Shown: piece after piece, positions 1 through 7,608 of the stretch | Numbering within the stretch: the stretch's first letter is position 1 | How the letters are laid out: every line of letters begins with the position of its first letter | Assembly: GCA_959600635.1 (NCBI GenBank) | Contig: CAUGMN010000056.1 | Span: 1 to 17,953, forward strand | Length of the DNA: 17,953 bases | Direction of reading: 5' to 3' | Source: QAMX01 sp003149835 | GTDB lineage: Bacteria > Bacillota > Clostridia > Oscillospirales > QAMX01 | Program-made: the position numbers and the translations under genes | Notes under the pieces: generated by a model | Told to the model about the DNA's origin: nothing | Database searches by the model: none | What the model saw: the letters and a program-made list of their open reading frames with translations, nothing else

Positions 1-846
1 TACAAGGCTCGTTGCGGAATAACAGCCGCTAGCATGATGCTGAAGGTCGTCTTTCCAGACCGGCAGCTCGACTTTTTCAAGACAATGCGCCTCAAAGAAG
101 GCATCGGGAGAAGAGAATACCATATCATGATATCCGTCTCTTTTAAGCTGGGTCTGAACATACTCGATCAATCCCCTTGTCGGGCCGCCGCCATGGTTGC
201 CGACGCCGTAGAAGAGCATCATGCCGAGCTGCTTTTCCTCGGCGACGTTTTGGAGCATGTCGAGCGTGCGCTGGATCTTGCTTCCGCCGCTCTCGCCGTA
301 CCCCGGCGTGATGCGGTAGGTGAGGACGCGCGAGCCGTCCGGCGCTTCCCACCAGAAGACGTTTTCGGGGATTTCGGCGTTCTCGTGCATACCGGGGCGC
401 ATCATGACGTAGTGGTCCATGCCGCCCTGCTTCAAAAGCTGCGGGATCATGTAGTTGTGGCCGAAAGAATCGACGTTATAGCCGGTGCGGCAGATGACGC
501 CGAATTTCTCATAATAGTAGAGCTGGCTGTACAGCGCGTGACGCGCAAAGCTCTCCGCCGACGGCATGTTGCAGTCGGGCTGCACCCACCAGCCGTTGAC
601 CGGTACCCAGCGCCCCTCCTGCACGCGCGCCTTGATCTCCTCGAACATCTCCGGGTCGATTTCCTCAACCCAGCGGTAATAGGCCGCTGAGGAGCAGGTG
701 AAGATAAAGTCGGGGTATTCGTTGAGCCGGTCTAAGGCGGAGCGGAAGGTTTGCAGGACTTCGCCGCAGCCTTCCTGCCAGCGCCAGAGCCAGATCGGGT
801 CGAGATGCGCGTTGCCGATGAGGTGGATTTCCTTTTTGTTTTCCAT
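1..846 (-). CDS. GH38 alpha-mannosidase, N-terminal part (cut by window edge)
   Basis: Reading the minus strand from the ATG at 846 gives an open frame of 282 codons that leaves the window at position 1, so the C-terminal part is missing (GH38 enzymes usually have 800-1000 residues). The start is supported by a GGAGG ribosome site just upstream. Residues 8-22 carry the GH38 opening motif HLIGNAHLDPIWLWR, whose H14 and D16 are expected zinc ligands. The motif GYNVDSFGHN contains the expected nucleophile D126, and residues 85-103 match the conserved NGWW..PDCNMPSAES block. No signal peptide is visible, so it probably acts in the cytoplasm on imported mannose-containing oligosaccharides, releasing mannose. 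It follows the ROK kinase gene by 74 bp on the same strand, which suggests release and phosphorylation of a hexose by one operon. Family assignment is firm; the linkage it cleaves is not determined. Confidence 0.93.
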   Translation of the reverse strand, partial: MENKKEIHLIGNAHLDPIWLWRWQEGCGEVLQTFRSALDRLNEYPDFIFTCSSAAYYRWVEEIDPEMFEEIKARVQEGRWVPVNGWWVQPDCNMPSAESFARHALYSQLYYYEKFGVICRTGYNVDSFGHNYMIPQLLKQGGMDHYVMMRPGMHENAEIPENVFWWEAPDGSRVLTYRITPGYGESGGSKIQRTLDMLQNVAEEKQLGMMLFYGVGNHGGGPTRGLIEYVQTQLKRDGYHDMVFSSPDAFFEAHCLEKVELPVWKDDLQHHASGCYSATSLV

Positions 847-920
847 GTTGTGACCTCCATAAATCAGGGTTCTATCATACAAATTTAGGGGACTGTGTTT
901 GAAACGGAGCGGGAGCCGTT

Positions 921-1895
921 TTACAGAGACGCGACGGACAGCGCGGCGATGTCGCCGAGCGCTTCGCCGAGCGCGGCGGGGACGACGGAGCAGGCGGCCG
1001 CGGCGGCGGGGATGCATTCGCGGTCGATCACCTCCTGCATGGCGCTGCGGATCAGATGCTCGCTGCGGACAAAGATCGAACCGATGACGATTTTTTCAGG
1101 GTTCAGCAGATCGATGAGAATCGCGGCGAGCCGGCCGAGGTAATGGCCGCATTCACGGTAGACCGCGACCGCGCTCGGGTCGCCGGCGTCGGCCGCGTCG
1201 CCGATTGTTTTGGCGGTGATCGAGTCGAGCTCGGCGTAGGAGCCGCAGAAGCCGGTCGTATGCCCGCCCTGCAAGGCTTCGAGCGCCGCGGTGCGGCCGA
1301 GCTGCGCGATGCCGCCGCCGCTGCAAAAGCCCTCGACGGAGCCGCGCTTGGTAAAGCCGACCGGTCCCTGTTCGGAAAGGCGGATGTGCCCGACCTCGCC
1401 CGCGAGGTCGCCGATCCCCGCATAAAGGCGCCCGTCAAGGATCAGCCCGGCGCCGAAGCCCGTGCCCATCGTGCAAAACGCCATGCTCTGCGTCCCGCGG
1501 CCGGCGCCGAACTTCCATTCGGCGACCGCGCAGGCGTTGGCGTCGTTTTGCAGCTTGACGGGAACGCCGTATCTGCTTTCGAGATGGGAGACGATCGGGA
1601 CGTTGTCCCAGCCCGGCAGGTTGGGCGGCGAGAGGATCAGACCGCGTCTGGAATCCAGCGGGCCGCCGCAGCTGATGCCGATGGCGGCGATTTCCTGCGC
1701 GGCGAGCATGGGGGAAAGAAAGCGGTCGAAGCTGTCGAGCGTGGCATAGGGCCCCGCCTTCGTATCGGTCGGCAGCGCGTCGCGCGACAGAACCTCGATG
1801 GAACCGTCCTCATTTCGGACGCGGCCGAGCAGCACGGCGCATTTGGTTCCGCCGATGTCGAGGCCGGCGTAATAGGTGTAGGCTTTGTCAGGCAT
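921..1895 (-). CDS. ROK family sugar kinase
   Basis: This 324-residue protein has the ROK layout. Residues 11-17 are the phosphate-binding GLDIGGT, residues 116-123 contain QNDANACA with the catalytic aspartate D118, and GTGFGAGLILDGRLYAG is followed by GEVGH at 166-170. The family zinc site (CxCGxxGCxE) is not present: the equivalent stretch at about 178-192 reads VGFTKRGSVEGFCSG. I chose the ATG at 1895, where the protein begins MPDKAYTYYAGLDIGGT; the 55 extra in-frame codons upstream run through the promoter region and are not ROK-like. A purine-rich ribosome site (GCGAGG) lies about 10 nt upstream. ROK kinases phosphorylate free hexoses with ATP in the cytosol. Next to an alpha-mannosidase, mannose or another released hexose is a likely substrate, but the specificity (mannose, fructose, glucose, ManNAc) cannot be read from sequence. 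It has no N-terminal helix-turn-helix, so it is a kinase rather than a ROK repressor. Confidence 0.88.
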   Translation of the reverse strand: MPDKAYTYYAGLDIGGTKCAVLLGRVRNEDGSIEVLSRDALPTDTKAGPYATLDSFDRFLSPMLAAQEIAAIGISCGGPLDSRRGLILSPPNLPGWDNVPIVSHLESRYGVPVKLQNDANACAVAEWKFGAGRGTQSMAFCTMGTGFGAGLILDGRLYAGIGDLAGEVGHIRLSEQGPVGFTKRGSVEGFCSGGGIAQLGRTAALEALQGGHTTGFCGSYAELDSITAKTIGDAADAGDPSAVAVYRECGHYLGRLAAILIDLLNPEKIVIGSIFVRSEHLIRSAMQEVIDRECIPAAAAACSVVPAALGEALGDIAALSVASL

Positions 1896-2031
1896 GGATG
1901 CATAACCTCGCTTATATTGGTGATGGCTGTGCTTTGGGGGCGCGGATCCAAGGAAGGAGGCCGGCGGCGCACAGGCATTCGCCTCCGCTCCGGCCGGGAT
2001 ATCAGATACTGCGTGATTTTGAATCGGATTC

Positions 2032-2060
2032 ATTATACCATGTTCCCCGACAAGAAACAA
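2032..2060 (-). promoter_or_regulatory. Extended -10 promoter for the ROK/GH38 unit
   Basis: On the minus strand a perfect TATAAT (2032-2037) is preceded by TGG, giving the extended -10 motif TGnTATAAT. Seventeen bases further upstream is TTGTTT (2055-2060), a weak -35. Transcription would start near 2025, leaving a leader of about 130 nt before the kinase ATG at 1895. This is the only good minus-strand promoter in the divergent region. Confidence 0.7.
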
Positions 2061-2105
2061 GCCCGCACGCGAGAAAAAGTATGACGGAAAAAGTTAAAAC
2101 AACTC

Positions 2106-2134
2106 TTGCAAGAAATCATGAAATATTATATAAT
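2106..2134 (+). promoter_or_regulatory. Main promoter of the rhamnose/2-oxoacid dehydrogenase operon
   Basis: TTGCAA (2106-2111) and a perfect TATAAT (2129-2134) are separated by exactly 17 bp, in a locally AT-rich patch. Transcription would begin near 2141, 160 nt before the E2 start codon. The -35 element is part of the 8-bp palindrome CTTGCAAG (2105-2112). This is the best plus-strand promoter seen ahead of the ten-gene run and probably drives most or all of it. Confidence 0.75.
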
Positions 2135-2140
2135 TGATAG

Positions 2141-2300
2141 GTTAAAAGCCGTATCGGACGCTTCTGCGCACCCGTGCAGGCGGAACCTATACGGAACAGC
2201 GGAATATCGGGGCGGCACCGCGCGCGTCTTCGGCGCCGAAAGACGACGAGATTTTGAGCGCAGCGGTGTTTTTCCTATAAATAAAAGGAGACAGGACAGT
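2141..2300 (+). other. Structured 5' leader of the E2 gene
   Basis: The predicted 160-nt untranslated leader can form at least two hairpins. One has outer arms CCGTAT (2149-2154) and ATACGG (2189-2194) enclosing CTGCGC/GTGCAG (2164-2169 with 2174-2179). The other is the near-palindrome at 2225-2245, with arms CGTCTT and AAGACG around CGG/CCG. No T-tract follows either hairpin, so simple attenuation is not evident. It does not match a riboswitch class I can recognise. The E2 ribosome site AAAAGGAGA lies at 2283-2291. Confidence 0.4.
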
Positions 2301-3575
2301 ATGGCAAATATCGTGCTGATGCCGCAGCTGGGCATCTCGGAGGATTCCGCCGTGCTTTCGCAGTGGCGCGTCAAAGAAGGCGAGGCTGTGAAGGCGGGGC
2401 AGATCCTCTTTACGCTGGAAACGGGCAAATCGTCGTTTGATGTGGAGAGCGAGTTCGAGGGCACCGTATTGAAGCTGCTGTGCGGCGAAGGCGACGAGCT
2501 GCCGATCAAGGCGCCGATCTGCGTCATCGGCGAGCCGGGCGAGCCGGTCGATGAGCCAAACGGCGCGGACGGCGCGGCGAAGCCTGCCGCAGAGGCCTCT
2601 GCGCCCGCCGTCCCCGAAGCCGCCGCACCGGAGACGAGACCTGCGCCGGCAGCCGTTTCCGCTGAAAACAGCGCCGGCGGCAGGCTCCACAGCTCTCCGC
2701 GCGCGCGCCGGCTCGCCGAAAAGACCGGTATCGATCTCGCCGCCGCCGTCCCGACCGGGCCGGAGGGCCGCGTCATTGAGCGCGACGTGCAGAAGCTGCT
2801 CGACGAGGGCAAAATCGGCGCCGCGGCGGCGTCTTCTCCGGCCACGCCGGAAAAGATGCCGGCAGCCGTTTCCGCGGCGGAGGCCGCCTATACGGTGGAG
2901 CCGCTTTCGCGCGTCCGCCGCGTTATCGCCGAAAATATGCACCGCTCGCTCTCCGAAATGGCGCAGCTGACGCTGACCGCCTCGTTCGACGCGACGGCGC
3001 TCATAGACTTCCGCAAGGCCGCCAAGAGCGGCGCGGTCGCGGGGCTGGAAGCCGTCACCTACAACGACATGGTGCTTTTCGCCGTCTCGCGCACACTGCC
3101 GGAATTCCCCTATTTCAACGCCCACTTCACAGGCGAGGAGTTCCGCCTTTTCCGCGCGGTCAACCTCGGCTTCGCCTGCGACACCGAAAAGGGGCTGCTG
3201 GTGCCGGTGATCCGCGACGCCGAGACGCTCTCGCTCAAAGCCGTTTCCGAGCGGGCGAAGGCATTGGCAAAGGCGGCGCAGAACGGGCAGCTCTCGCCGG
3301 CCGACATGCAGGACGGGACGTTTACGGTCTCCAACCTCGGTTCGTTAGGGGTAGAGAGCTTTACGCCGGTCATCAACCCGCCGCAGACGGGGATTCTCGG
3401 CGTCAACACGCTGGAAACGCGCGTGCGGCTTGAAAACGATGCGCCTATCTACTACACGGCGATGAGCCTGTCGCTGACCTTTGACCACCGCGCGGTCGAC
3501 GGCGCGCCGGCGGCACGCTTCTTGGCGGCATTAGCGAAAAATCTGGAAAACTTTACACTGCTGCTGGCGAAATAA
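2301..3575 (+). CDS. Dihydrolipoamide acyltransferase (E2) of a 2-oxoacid dehydrogenase complex
   Basis: This 424-residue protein has the canonical E2 order. A lipoyl domain (about 1-78) carries the lipoyl-lysine motif ETGKSS with K43. An Ala/Pro linker (about 80-125) is followed by a peripheral subunit-binding domain (about 130-170, SSPRARRLAEKTGID), a second Ala/Pro linker, and a catalytic core from about 198 ending in DHRAVDG. H396 and D400 are the expected acyltransfer residues. The start at 2301 follows a strong AAAAGGAG site with 10-bp spacing; the longer in-frame extension runs through the promoter and is rejected. E2 forms the cytosolic core that passes the acyl group from E1 to CoA. 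The gene is first in the operon and 24 bp ahead of E3. The acyl group (acetyl, branched-chain, acetoin-derived or other) cannot be decided from this sequence. Confidence 0.93.
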   Translation: MANIVLMPQLGISEDSAVLSQWRVKEGEAVKAGQILFTLETGKSSFDVESEFEGTVLKLLCGEGDELPIKAPICVIGEPGEPVDEPNGADGAAKPAAEASAPAVPEAAAPETRPAPAAVSAENSAGGRLHSSPRARRLAEKTGIDLAAAVPTGPEGRVIERDVQKLLDEGKIGAAAASSPATPEKMPAAVSAAEAAYTVEPLSRVRRVIAENMHRSLSEMAQLTLTASFDATALIDFRKAAKSGAVAGLEAVTYNDMVLFAVSRTLPEFPYFNAHFTGEEFRLFRAVNLGFACDTEKGLLVPVIRDAETLSLKAVSERAKALAKAAQNGQLSPADMQDGTFTVSNLGSLGVESFTPVINPPQTGILGVNTLETRVRLENDAPIYYTAMSLSLTFDHRAVDGAPAARFLAALAKNLENFTLLLAK

Positions 3576-3599
3576 TCAAAGGATCGGGATGAAAACGAT

Positions 3600-4967
3600 A
3601 TGAATCAACTGTATGACCTGATCGTCCTCGGCGGCGGCCCCGCCGGATATCGCGCCGCGGAGGTCGCGGCCGCAAACGGAATCAAAACGCTCGTCGTCGA
3701 AAAGCGCGCGCTCGGCGGCGTCTGTCTCAACGAGGGCTGCATTCCCTCCAAAACGCTGCTGCACTCCGCCAAGCTCTACGACTACGCGAAGGGCGGCGGC
3801 GAAAAATACGGCGTCTACGCCGACAACGCGCGCCTTGACCACGCCGCCGTGGTGAAACGGAAAGACAAGGTCGTCAAAACGCTCGTGCAGGGCATCGCCT
3901 ACACGCTGAAAACCCATAAAGCGGACGTCGTCTACGCCGAAGCGAAAATCCTCAGCCGCAGCCCCGAGGGCTTTTCCGTCGAGGCGGGCGGGACGGTTTA
4001 TGGGGCGAAAAAGCTGCTGATCGCCACCGGCTCGGAGGCGCTTCTGCCGCCGATTCCGGGGTTAAAAGAAACGTATGAGTCCGGATTCGCGCTCACAAAC
4101 CGCGAAATTTTAGCGCTTGAAAAGGCGCCGGAGTCGCTGTGCATCATCGGCGGCGGCGTCATCGGGCTGGAAATGGCCTCGTATTTCTGCTCCGCGGGCA
4201 GCCGCGTCACCGTCGTGGAAATGCTGGACAAGATCGCCGGCCCGACCGACGCGGAGATCTCGGCGCTGCTCTTAGAGCACTACGCGGCCAAAGGCGTGGT
4301 CTTCCACACCGGCGCGAAGGTCACGGCCTTTGCCGACGGAGCCGTGACGTTTGAAAAGGGCGGCATGGCGCAGACCGTGGCCGCGGACAAGGCGCTCGTC
4401 TCCATCGGCCGCCGCGCGGTGACGAAGGGCTTGGGATTGGAAACGATCGGCGTGCTCACCGAGCGCGGCGCGGTCGTGACCGACGAACAGATGAAGACCA
4501 ACGTCCCCGGCGTGTTCGCGGCCGGCGACGTCAACGGCAAGTCGATGCTCGCGCATACGGCGTACCGCGAGGCCGAGGTCGCCGTCAACGTCATGCTCGG
4601 CAGGAAAGACCGCATGGACTATTCCGCCGTCCCGTCGGTCATCTATACCAACCCCGAAGCCGCCTCGGTCGGCGAGACCGAGGAGACCGCCAAGGCCAAG
4701 GGCTACGAGTGCGCGGTGAAAAAGCTTTCGATGAATTTCAGCGGGCGCTATCTCGCCGAAAACGAGGGCGGCAAGGGCATCTGCAAGGTCGTCTATGAAA
4801 AGGGGACGGAGCGGCTGCTCGGCGTCGCCATGCTCGGCAATCCGGCCAGCGAGATCATCGCCGCCGCCGCCGAGATGATCGCCCGCGAGGATCGGGCGGC
4901 CGATATACAGAAGGTCATTTTCCCGCACCCGACCGTGGGCGAGGTGCTGCGCGAGAGCGCGTTTTAA
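3600..4967 (+). CDS. lpdA: Dihydrolipoamide dehydrogenase (E3)
   Basis: This 455-residue flavoprotein re-oxidises the dihydrolipoyl arm of E2 and passes electrons to NAD+. It has an N-terminal FAD fingerprint GGGPAG (11-16), the redox disulfide motif GGVCLNEGCIPSK with C42 and C47, an NAD-binding GGGVIG (184-189), and the second FAD motif with AAGDVNG. The C-terminal catalytic pair is in FPHPTVGEVLRES, with H443 and E448. Length and motif order are typical. It lacks the N-terminal lipoyl domain that some clostridial E3 proteins carry. The ATG at 3600 is chosen because the protein begins at the FAD strand; the ribosome site is AAAGGATCGGG just upstream. It lies 24 bp after E2 and before the fused E1, so it is probably the dedicated E3 of this complex. 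Confidence 0.95.
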   Translation: MNQLYDLIVLGGGPAGYRAAEVAAANGIKTLVVEKRALGGVCLNEGCIPSKTLLHSAKLYDYAKGGGEKYGVYADNARLDHAAVVKRKDKVVKTLVQGIAYTLKTHKADVVYAEAKILSRSPEGFSVEAGGTVYGAKKLLIATGSEALLPPIPGLKETYESGFALTNREILALEKAPESLCIIGGGVIGLEMASYFCSAGSRVTVVEMLDKIAGPTDAEISALLLEHYAAKGVVFHTGAKVTAFADGAVTFEKGGMAQTVAADKALVSIGRRAVTKGLGLETIGVLTERGAVVTDEQMKTNVPGVFAAGDVNGKSMLAHTAYREAEVAVNVMLGRKDRMDYSAVPSVIYTNPEAASVGETEETAKAKGYECAVKKLSMNFSGRYLAENEGGKGICKVVYEKGTERLLGVAMLGNPASEIIAAAAEMIAREDRAADIQKVIFPHPTVGEVLRESAF

Positions 4968-5110
4968 GCTCTGCGCGGATGATGAAAAGCAAAACGGGCG
5001 GATGAAACGGCGTCAAAGCCGCCGCCGCGTCTGCGCCTTTGAGTTTGTCTGGCGTTTGTTTTATCAGGCTGAATCATTTTATTAAATTACATAAAAGGGG
5101 ACTGTTTGTT
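4968..5110 (+). other. Spacer before E1 with a possible weak internal promoter
   Basis: This 143-bp gap is much longer than the neighbouring spacers and becomes AT-rich from about 5055. TTGTTT (5056-5061) and TATTAA (5080-5085) are 18 bp apart and could be a weak secondary promoter. The E1 ribosome site AAAAGGGG lies at 5093-5100. No terminator hairpin follows E3, so read-through from the main promoter is expected. Confidence 0.3.
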
Positions 5111-7579
5111 ATGCCGAAGAGCCAATTCGTAGACCCTGCAAAAATGCGCCAGCCCGGCGTGCTGTCGTTTCAGGATATCCCGCTCAACGCATATTCGAAA
5201 ACATTTGAGCAGGAGCGGGAGAATTATTCCGACAGCGACCTGATCGGGATTTTCAGCGACATGCAGTATATCCGCGAGTTTGAAACCATGCTGTTCTCCG
5301 TCCGCACGACGAAGCAGTACAACGGCGTCGAATACGTCTATACCGGCCCGGCGCACCTCTATACGGGTCAGGAGGCCGGCGCAGTCGGCATGGCGTACAG
5401 CCTGACGATGGACGACTATATTTTCGGCAGCCACAGGAGCCACGGCGAAGTGCTGGCCAAGGGCTTCGCGGCGATCAAGCATTTGAGCGACGACAGGCTC
5501 TATGAGATCATGAAGAATTTCGCCGACGGGGCGATTCTGTCCGTCGCCGAGGCGAACAACACCTCCGGCAACGTCAAGGACCTCGCCGTCGATTTCCTGC
5601 TCTACGGGTTTATGGCGGAGCTGTTCGGCCGCAAAAACGGCTTTACCAAGGGCCTCGGCAACTCCATGCACGTCTTTTTCACGCCGTTCGGCATTTACCC
5701 CAACAACGCCATCGTCGGCGGCTCAGCCGGCGTATCGGTCGGCGCGGGGCTGTATAAGCGCGTCAACGATAAGCCCGGCATCGTCGTCTGCAACATCGGC
5801 GACGGCTCATTAGGCTGCGGCCCGGTCTGGGAGGCGCTGAACTTCGCCGCGCAGGATCAGTTTACCAAGCTCTGGGACGAGGCCCACCGCGGCGGCCTGC
5901 CGATCATCTTCAACTTCTTCAACAACCACTACGGCATGGGCGGCCAGACGAGCGGCGAGACGATGGCCTACGACATCCTCGCGCGCGTCGGCGCGGGCAT
6001 CTCGCCCACGCAGCTCCACGCCGAGCGTATCGACGGCTACAACCCGCTCGCCGTCATCGACGCGTTCCGCCGCAAGCGCGCGGTCATTGAAAACCGCGAA
6101 GGCCCCGTGCTTCTGGATACGGTCACTTACCGCTATGTCGGCCACTCCGCGACCGACTCGTCGAGCTACCGCACCCCCGAGGAGATCGAGGCGTGGCGCG
6201 GTCACGACTCCATCGCCGCCTTTAAGGAGCAGCTCGAAAAGAGCGAAATCGCCGACGGCGACCTGCTCGCCAGCTTGGAGGAGGGCATTAAAGAGCGCAT
6301 CACGCGCGTCATGAAGCTCGCCATCGACGACTCCGTTTCGCCGCGCCTTGATCTCGCCGGCGACCCCGACGCGATCCGCCGCTTCGTCTTCTCCAACGGC
6401 CGCGAGGCGCGCATGTCGGACGAAACGCCGCAGACGCTGACGGCCTACGCCGACAACAGCCGCGTCAAAAAAATCGCCGACAAAATCCGCTGCGGCGTCG
6501 ACAAGGACGGCAAGCCGGTCTCGAAGCTGAAAACGCTCTCCATCCGCGACGCGCTCTTTGAAGCGATCTTTGCGAAGTTCTATGAGGATCCGACGCTGAT
6601 CGCCTTCGGCGAGGACAACCGCGACTGGGGCGGCGCTTTCGGCGTCTACACCGGTATGACCGAATCCCTGCCGTATCACCGCTTCTTCAACGCGCCGATC
6701 TCCGAGGGGACGATCGTGGCCGCGGCCGTCGGGTACGGTCTCTGCGGCGGCCGGGCGATCCCCGAGCTGATGTACTGCGACTTCTTGGGCCGCGCCGGCG
6801 ACGAGGTGTTCAATCAGCTCGCCAAGTGGCAGGCGATGAGCGCCGGAATTCTGAAAATGCCCGTCGTGCTCCGCGTCTCCTGCGGCTCCAAGTACGGCGC
6901 GCAGCACGCGCAGGACTGGACGAGTCTGACCACGCATATCCCGGGCTTGAAGGTCTGTTTCCCGGTCACGCCGTACGACGCCAAGGGCATGATGAACGCC
7001 GCGCTCGCGGGGACAGACCCGGTGGTGTTCTTCGAGAGCCAGAAGCTCTACGACATGGGCGAGATGTTCCGCGACGAGGTGCCGGAGGGCTATTACGAAA
7101 TCCCGCTCGGCGAACCCGACGTCAAGCGGACGGGCAAGGACATCACCATCCTGACCGTCGGCGCCGCGCTCTACGCGGCCGTCGAGGCGGCGAAGCTCTT
7201 ACAGGAAAAATACGGCATGGAAGCCGAGATCATCGACGCGCGCAGCCTCGTGCCGTTTCACTATGATCCGGTTGTGGAGTCGATCAAAAAGACGGGGCGC
7301 ATCGTGCTCGTCTCCGACGCGTGCGAGCGCGGCTCGCACCTCAACGATATGGCGCGCAACCTCACGGAATTCGCCTTTGACTATCTGGACGCGCCTCCGG
7401 TCGTCGTCGGCGCGCCGAACGTGATTTCGCCGTGCCCCGAGCTGGAAAGCTATTACTATCCGCAGGCGGCCTGGATCCTCGACGCCATCAACGAAAAGGT
7501 TCTGCCTCTGCCGGGGCATACGAGCTTCTTCAACTACACGACGCTGGAAAAAATCCGCCGCGAAAAGCTCGGAATCTGA
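5111..7579 (+). CDS. Fused E1 alpha-beta TPP-dependent 2-oxoacid dehydrogenase
   Basis: This 822-residue protein joins both E1 subunits in one chain. The alpha-like half (about 45-440) has SHRSHGEVLAKG with H111, the TPP/Mg motif beginning GDG at 230-232 and ending NN at 271-272, and the YRYVGHSATDSSSYR loop typical of E1-alpha. After a linker, the beta-like half (about 480-822) has FGEDNRDWGG with E501, the APISEGTIVAAAVG block, a DFLGRAGDEVFNQLAKW segment and a C-terminal transketolase domain. Between LAKG and MAELFGRKNGFTKG lies an extra segment of about 50 residues (119-167) not usual in E1-alpha. I chose the ATG at 5111 because of AAAAGGGG upstream; the longer frame begins in the AT-rich spacer. 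E1 decarboxylates a 2-oxoacid (or cleaves an acetoin-like ketol) and loads the acyl group onto E2 lipoate. The substrate is unknown; pyruvate, acetoin or a sugar-derived oxo compound are all possible. Confidence 0.9.
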   Translation: MPKSQFVDPAKMRQPGVLSFQDIPLNAYSKTFEQERENYSDSDLIGIFSDMQYIREFETMLFSVRTTKQYNGVEYVYTGPAHLYTGQEAGAVGMAYSLTMDDYIFGSHRSHGEVLAKGFAAIKHLSDDRLYEIMKNFADGAILSVAEANNTSGNVKDLAVDFLLYGFMAELFGRKNGFTKGLGNSMHVFFTPFGIYPNNAIVGGSAGVSVGAGLYKRVNDKPGIVVCNIGDGSLGCGPVWEALNFAAQDQFTKLWDEAHRGGLPIIFNFFNNHYGMGGQTSGETMAYDILARVGAGISPTQLHAERIDGYNPLAVIDAFRRKRAVIENREGPVLLDTVTYRYVGHSATDSSSYRTPEEIEAWRGHDSIAAFKEQLEKSEIADGDLLASLEEGIKERITRVMKLAIDDSVSPRLDLAGDPDAIRRFVFSNGREARMSDETPQTLTAYADNSRVKKIADKIRCGVDKDGKPVSKLKTLSIRDALFEAIFAKFYEDPTLIAFGEDNRDWGGAFGVYTGMTESLPYHRFFNAPISEGTIVAAAVGYGLCGGRAIPELMYCDFLGRAGDEVFNQLAKWQAMSAGILKMPVVLRVSCGSKYGAQHAQDWTSLTTHIPGLKVCFPVTPYDAKGMMNAALAGTDPVVFFESQKLYDMGEMFRDEVPEGYYEIPLGEPDVKRTGKDITILTVGAALYAAVEAAKLLQEKYGMEAEIIDARSLVPFHYDPVVESIKKTGRIVLVSDACERGSHLNDMARNLTEFAFDYLDAPPVVVGAPNVISPCPELESYYYPQAAWILDAINEKVLPLPGHTSFFNYTTLEKIRREKLGI

Positions 7580-7608
7580 GCGGGCGGCGCTGAAAGGATA
7601 TGACGCAT

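Larger units (their letters stand above)
1896..2300. other. Divergent intergenic control region
   Basis: These 405 bp separate the left-pointing kinase/mannosidase unit from the right-pointing rhamnose operon. They hold the two promoters annotated separately; the -35 elements are only about 45 bp apart, so one regulator bound between them could control both units. The rest is the 130-nt kinase leader and the 160-nt E2 leader. No tRNA-like, riboswitch-like (TPP, lysine, glycine) or clear catabolite-repression (cre) motif was recognised. Open frames crossing this region lack ribosome sites and family similarity. Confidence 0.7.

Noticed and set aside
1896..2060. N-terminal extension of the ROK kinase (55 residues)
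   Set aside because: The extension covers the leader and overlaps the -10 box of the kinase promoter; the conserved family start is at the ATG at 1895.
1056..2084. Long plus-strand open frame (342 codons) opposite the ROK kinase
   Set aside because: It is antisense to a well-supported kinase, has no family motifs, and its composition is typical of GC-rich shadow frames.
2106..2300. N-terminal extension of E2 (65 residues)
   Set aside because: It would be translated from the promoter region; the lipoyl domain begins at the ATG at 2301 behind a strong ribosome site.
3590..3603. Sequence TGAAAACGATATGA resembling a CcpA cre site
   Set aside because: It matches the cre consensus at 13 of 14 positions by eye, but it overlaps the E3 start codon inside the operon, where chance and ribosome-site constraints explain it; kept only as a weak possibility.
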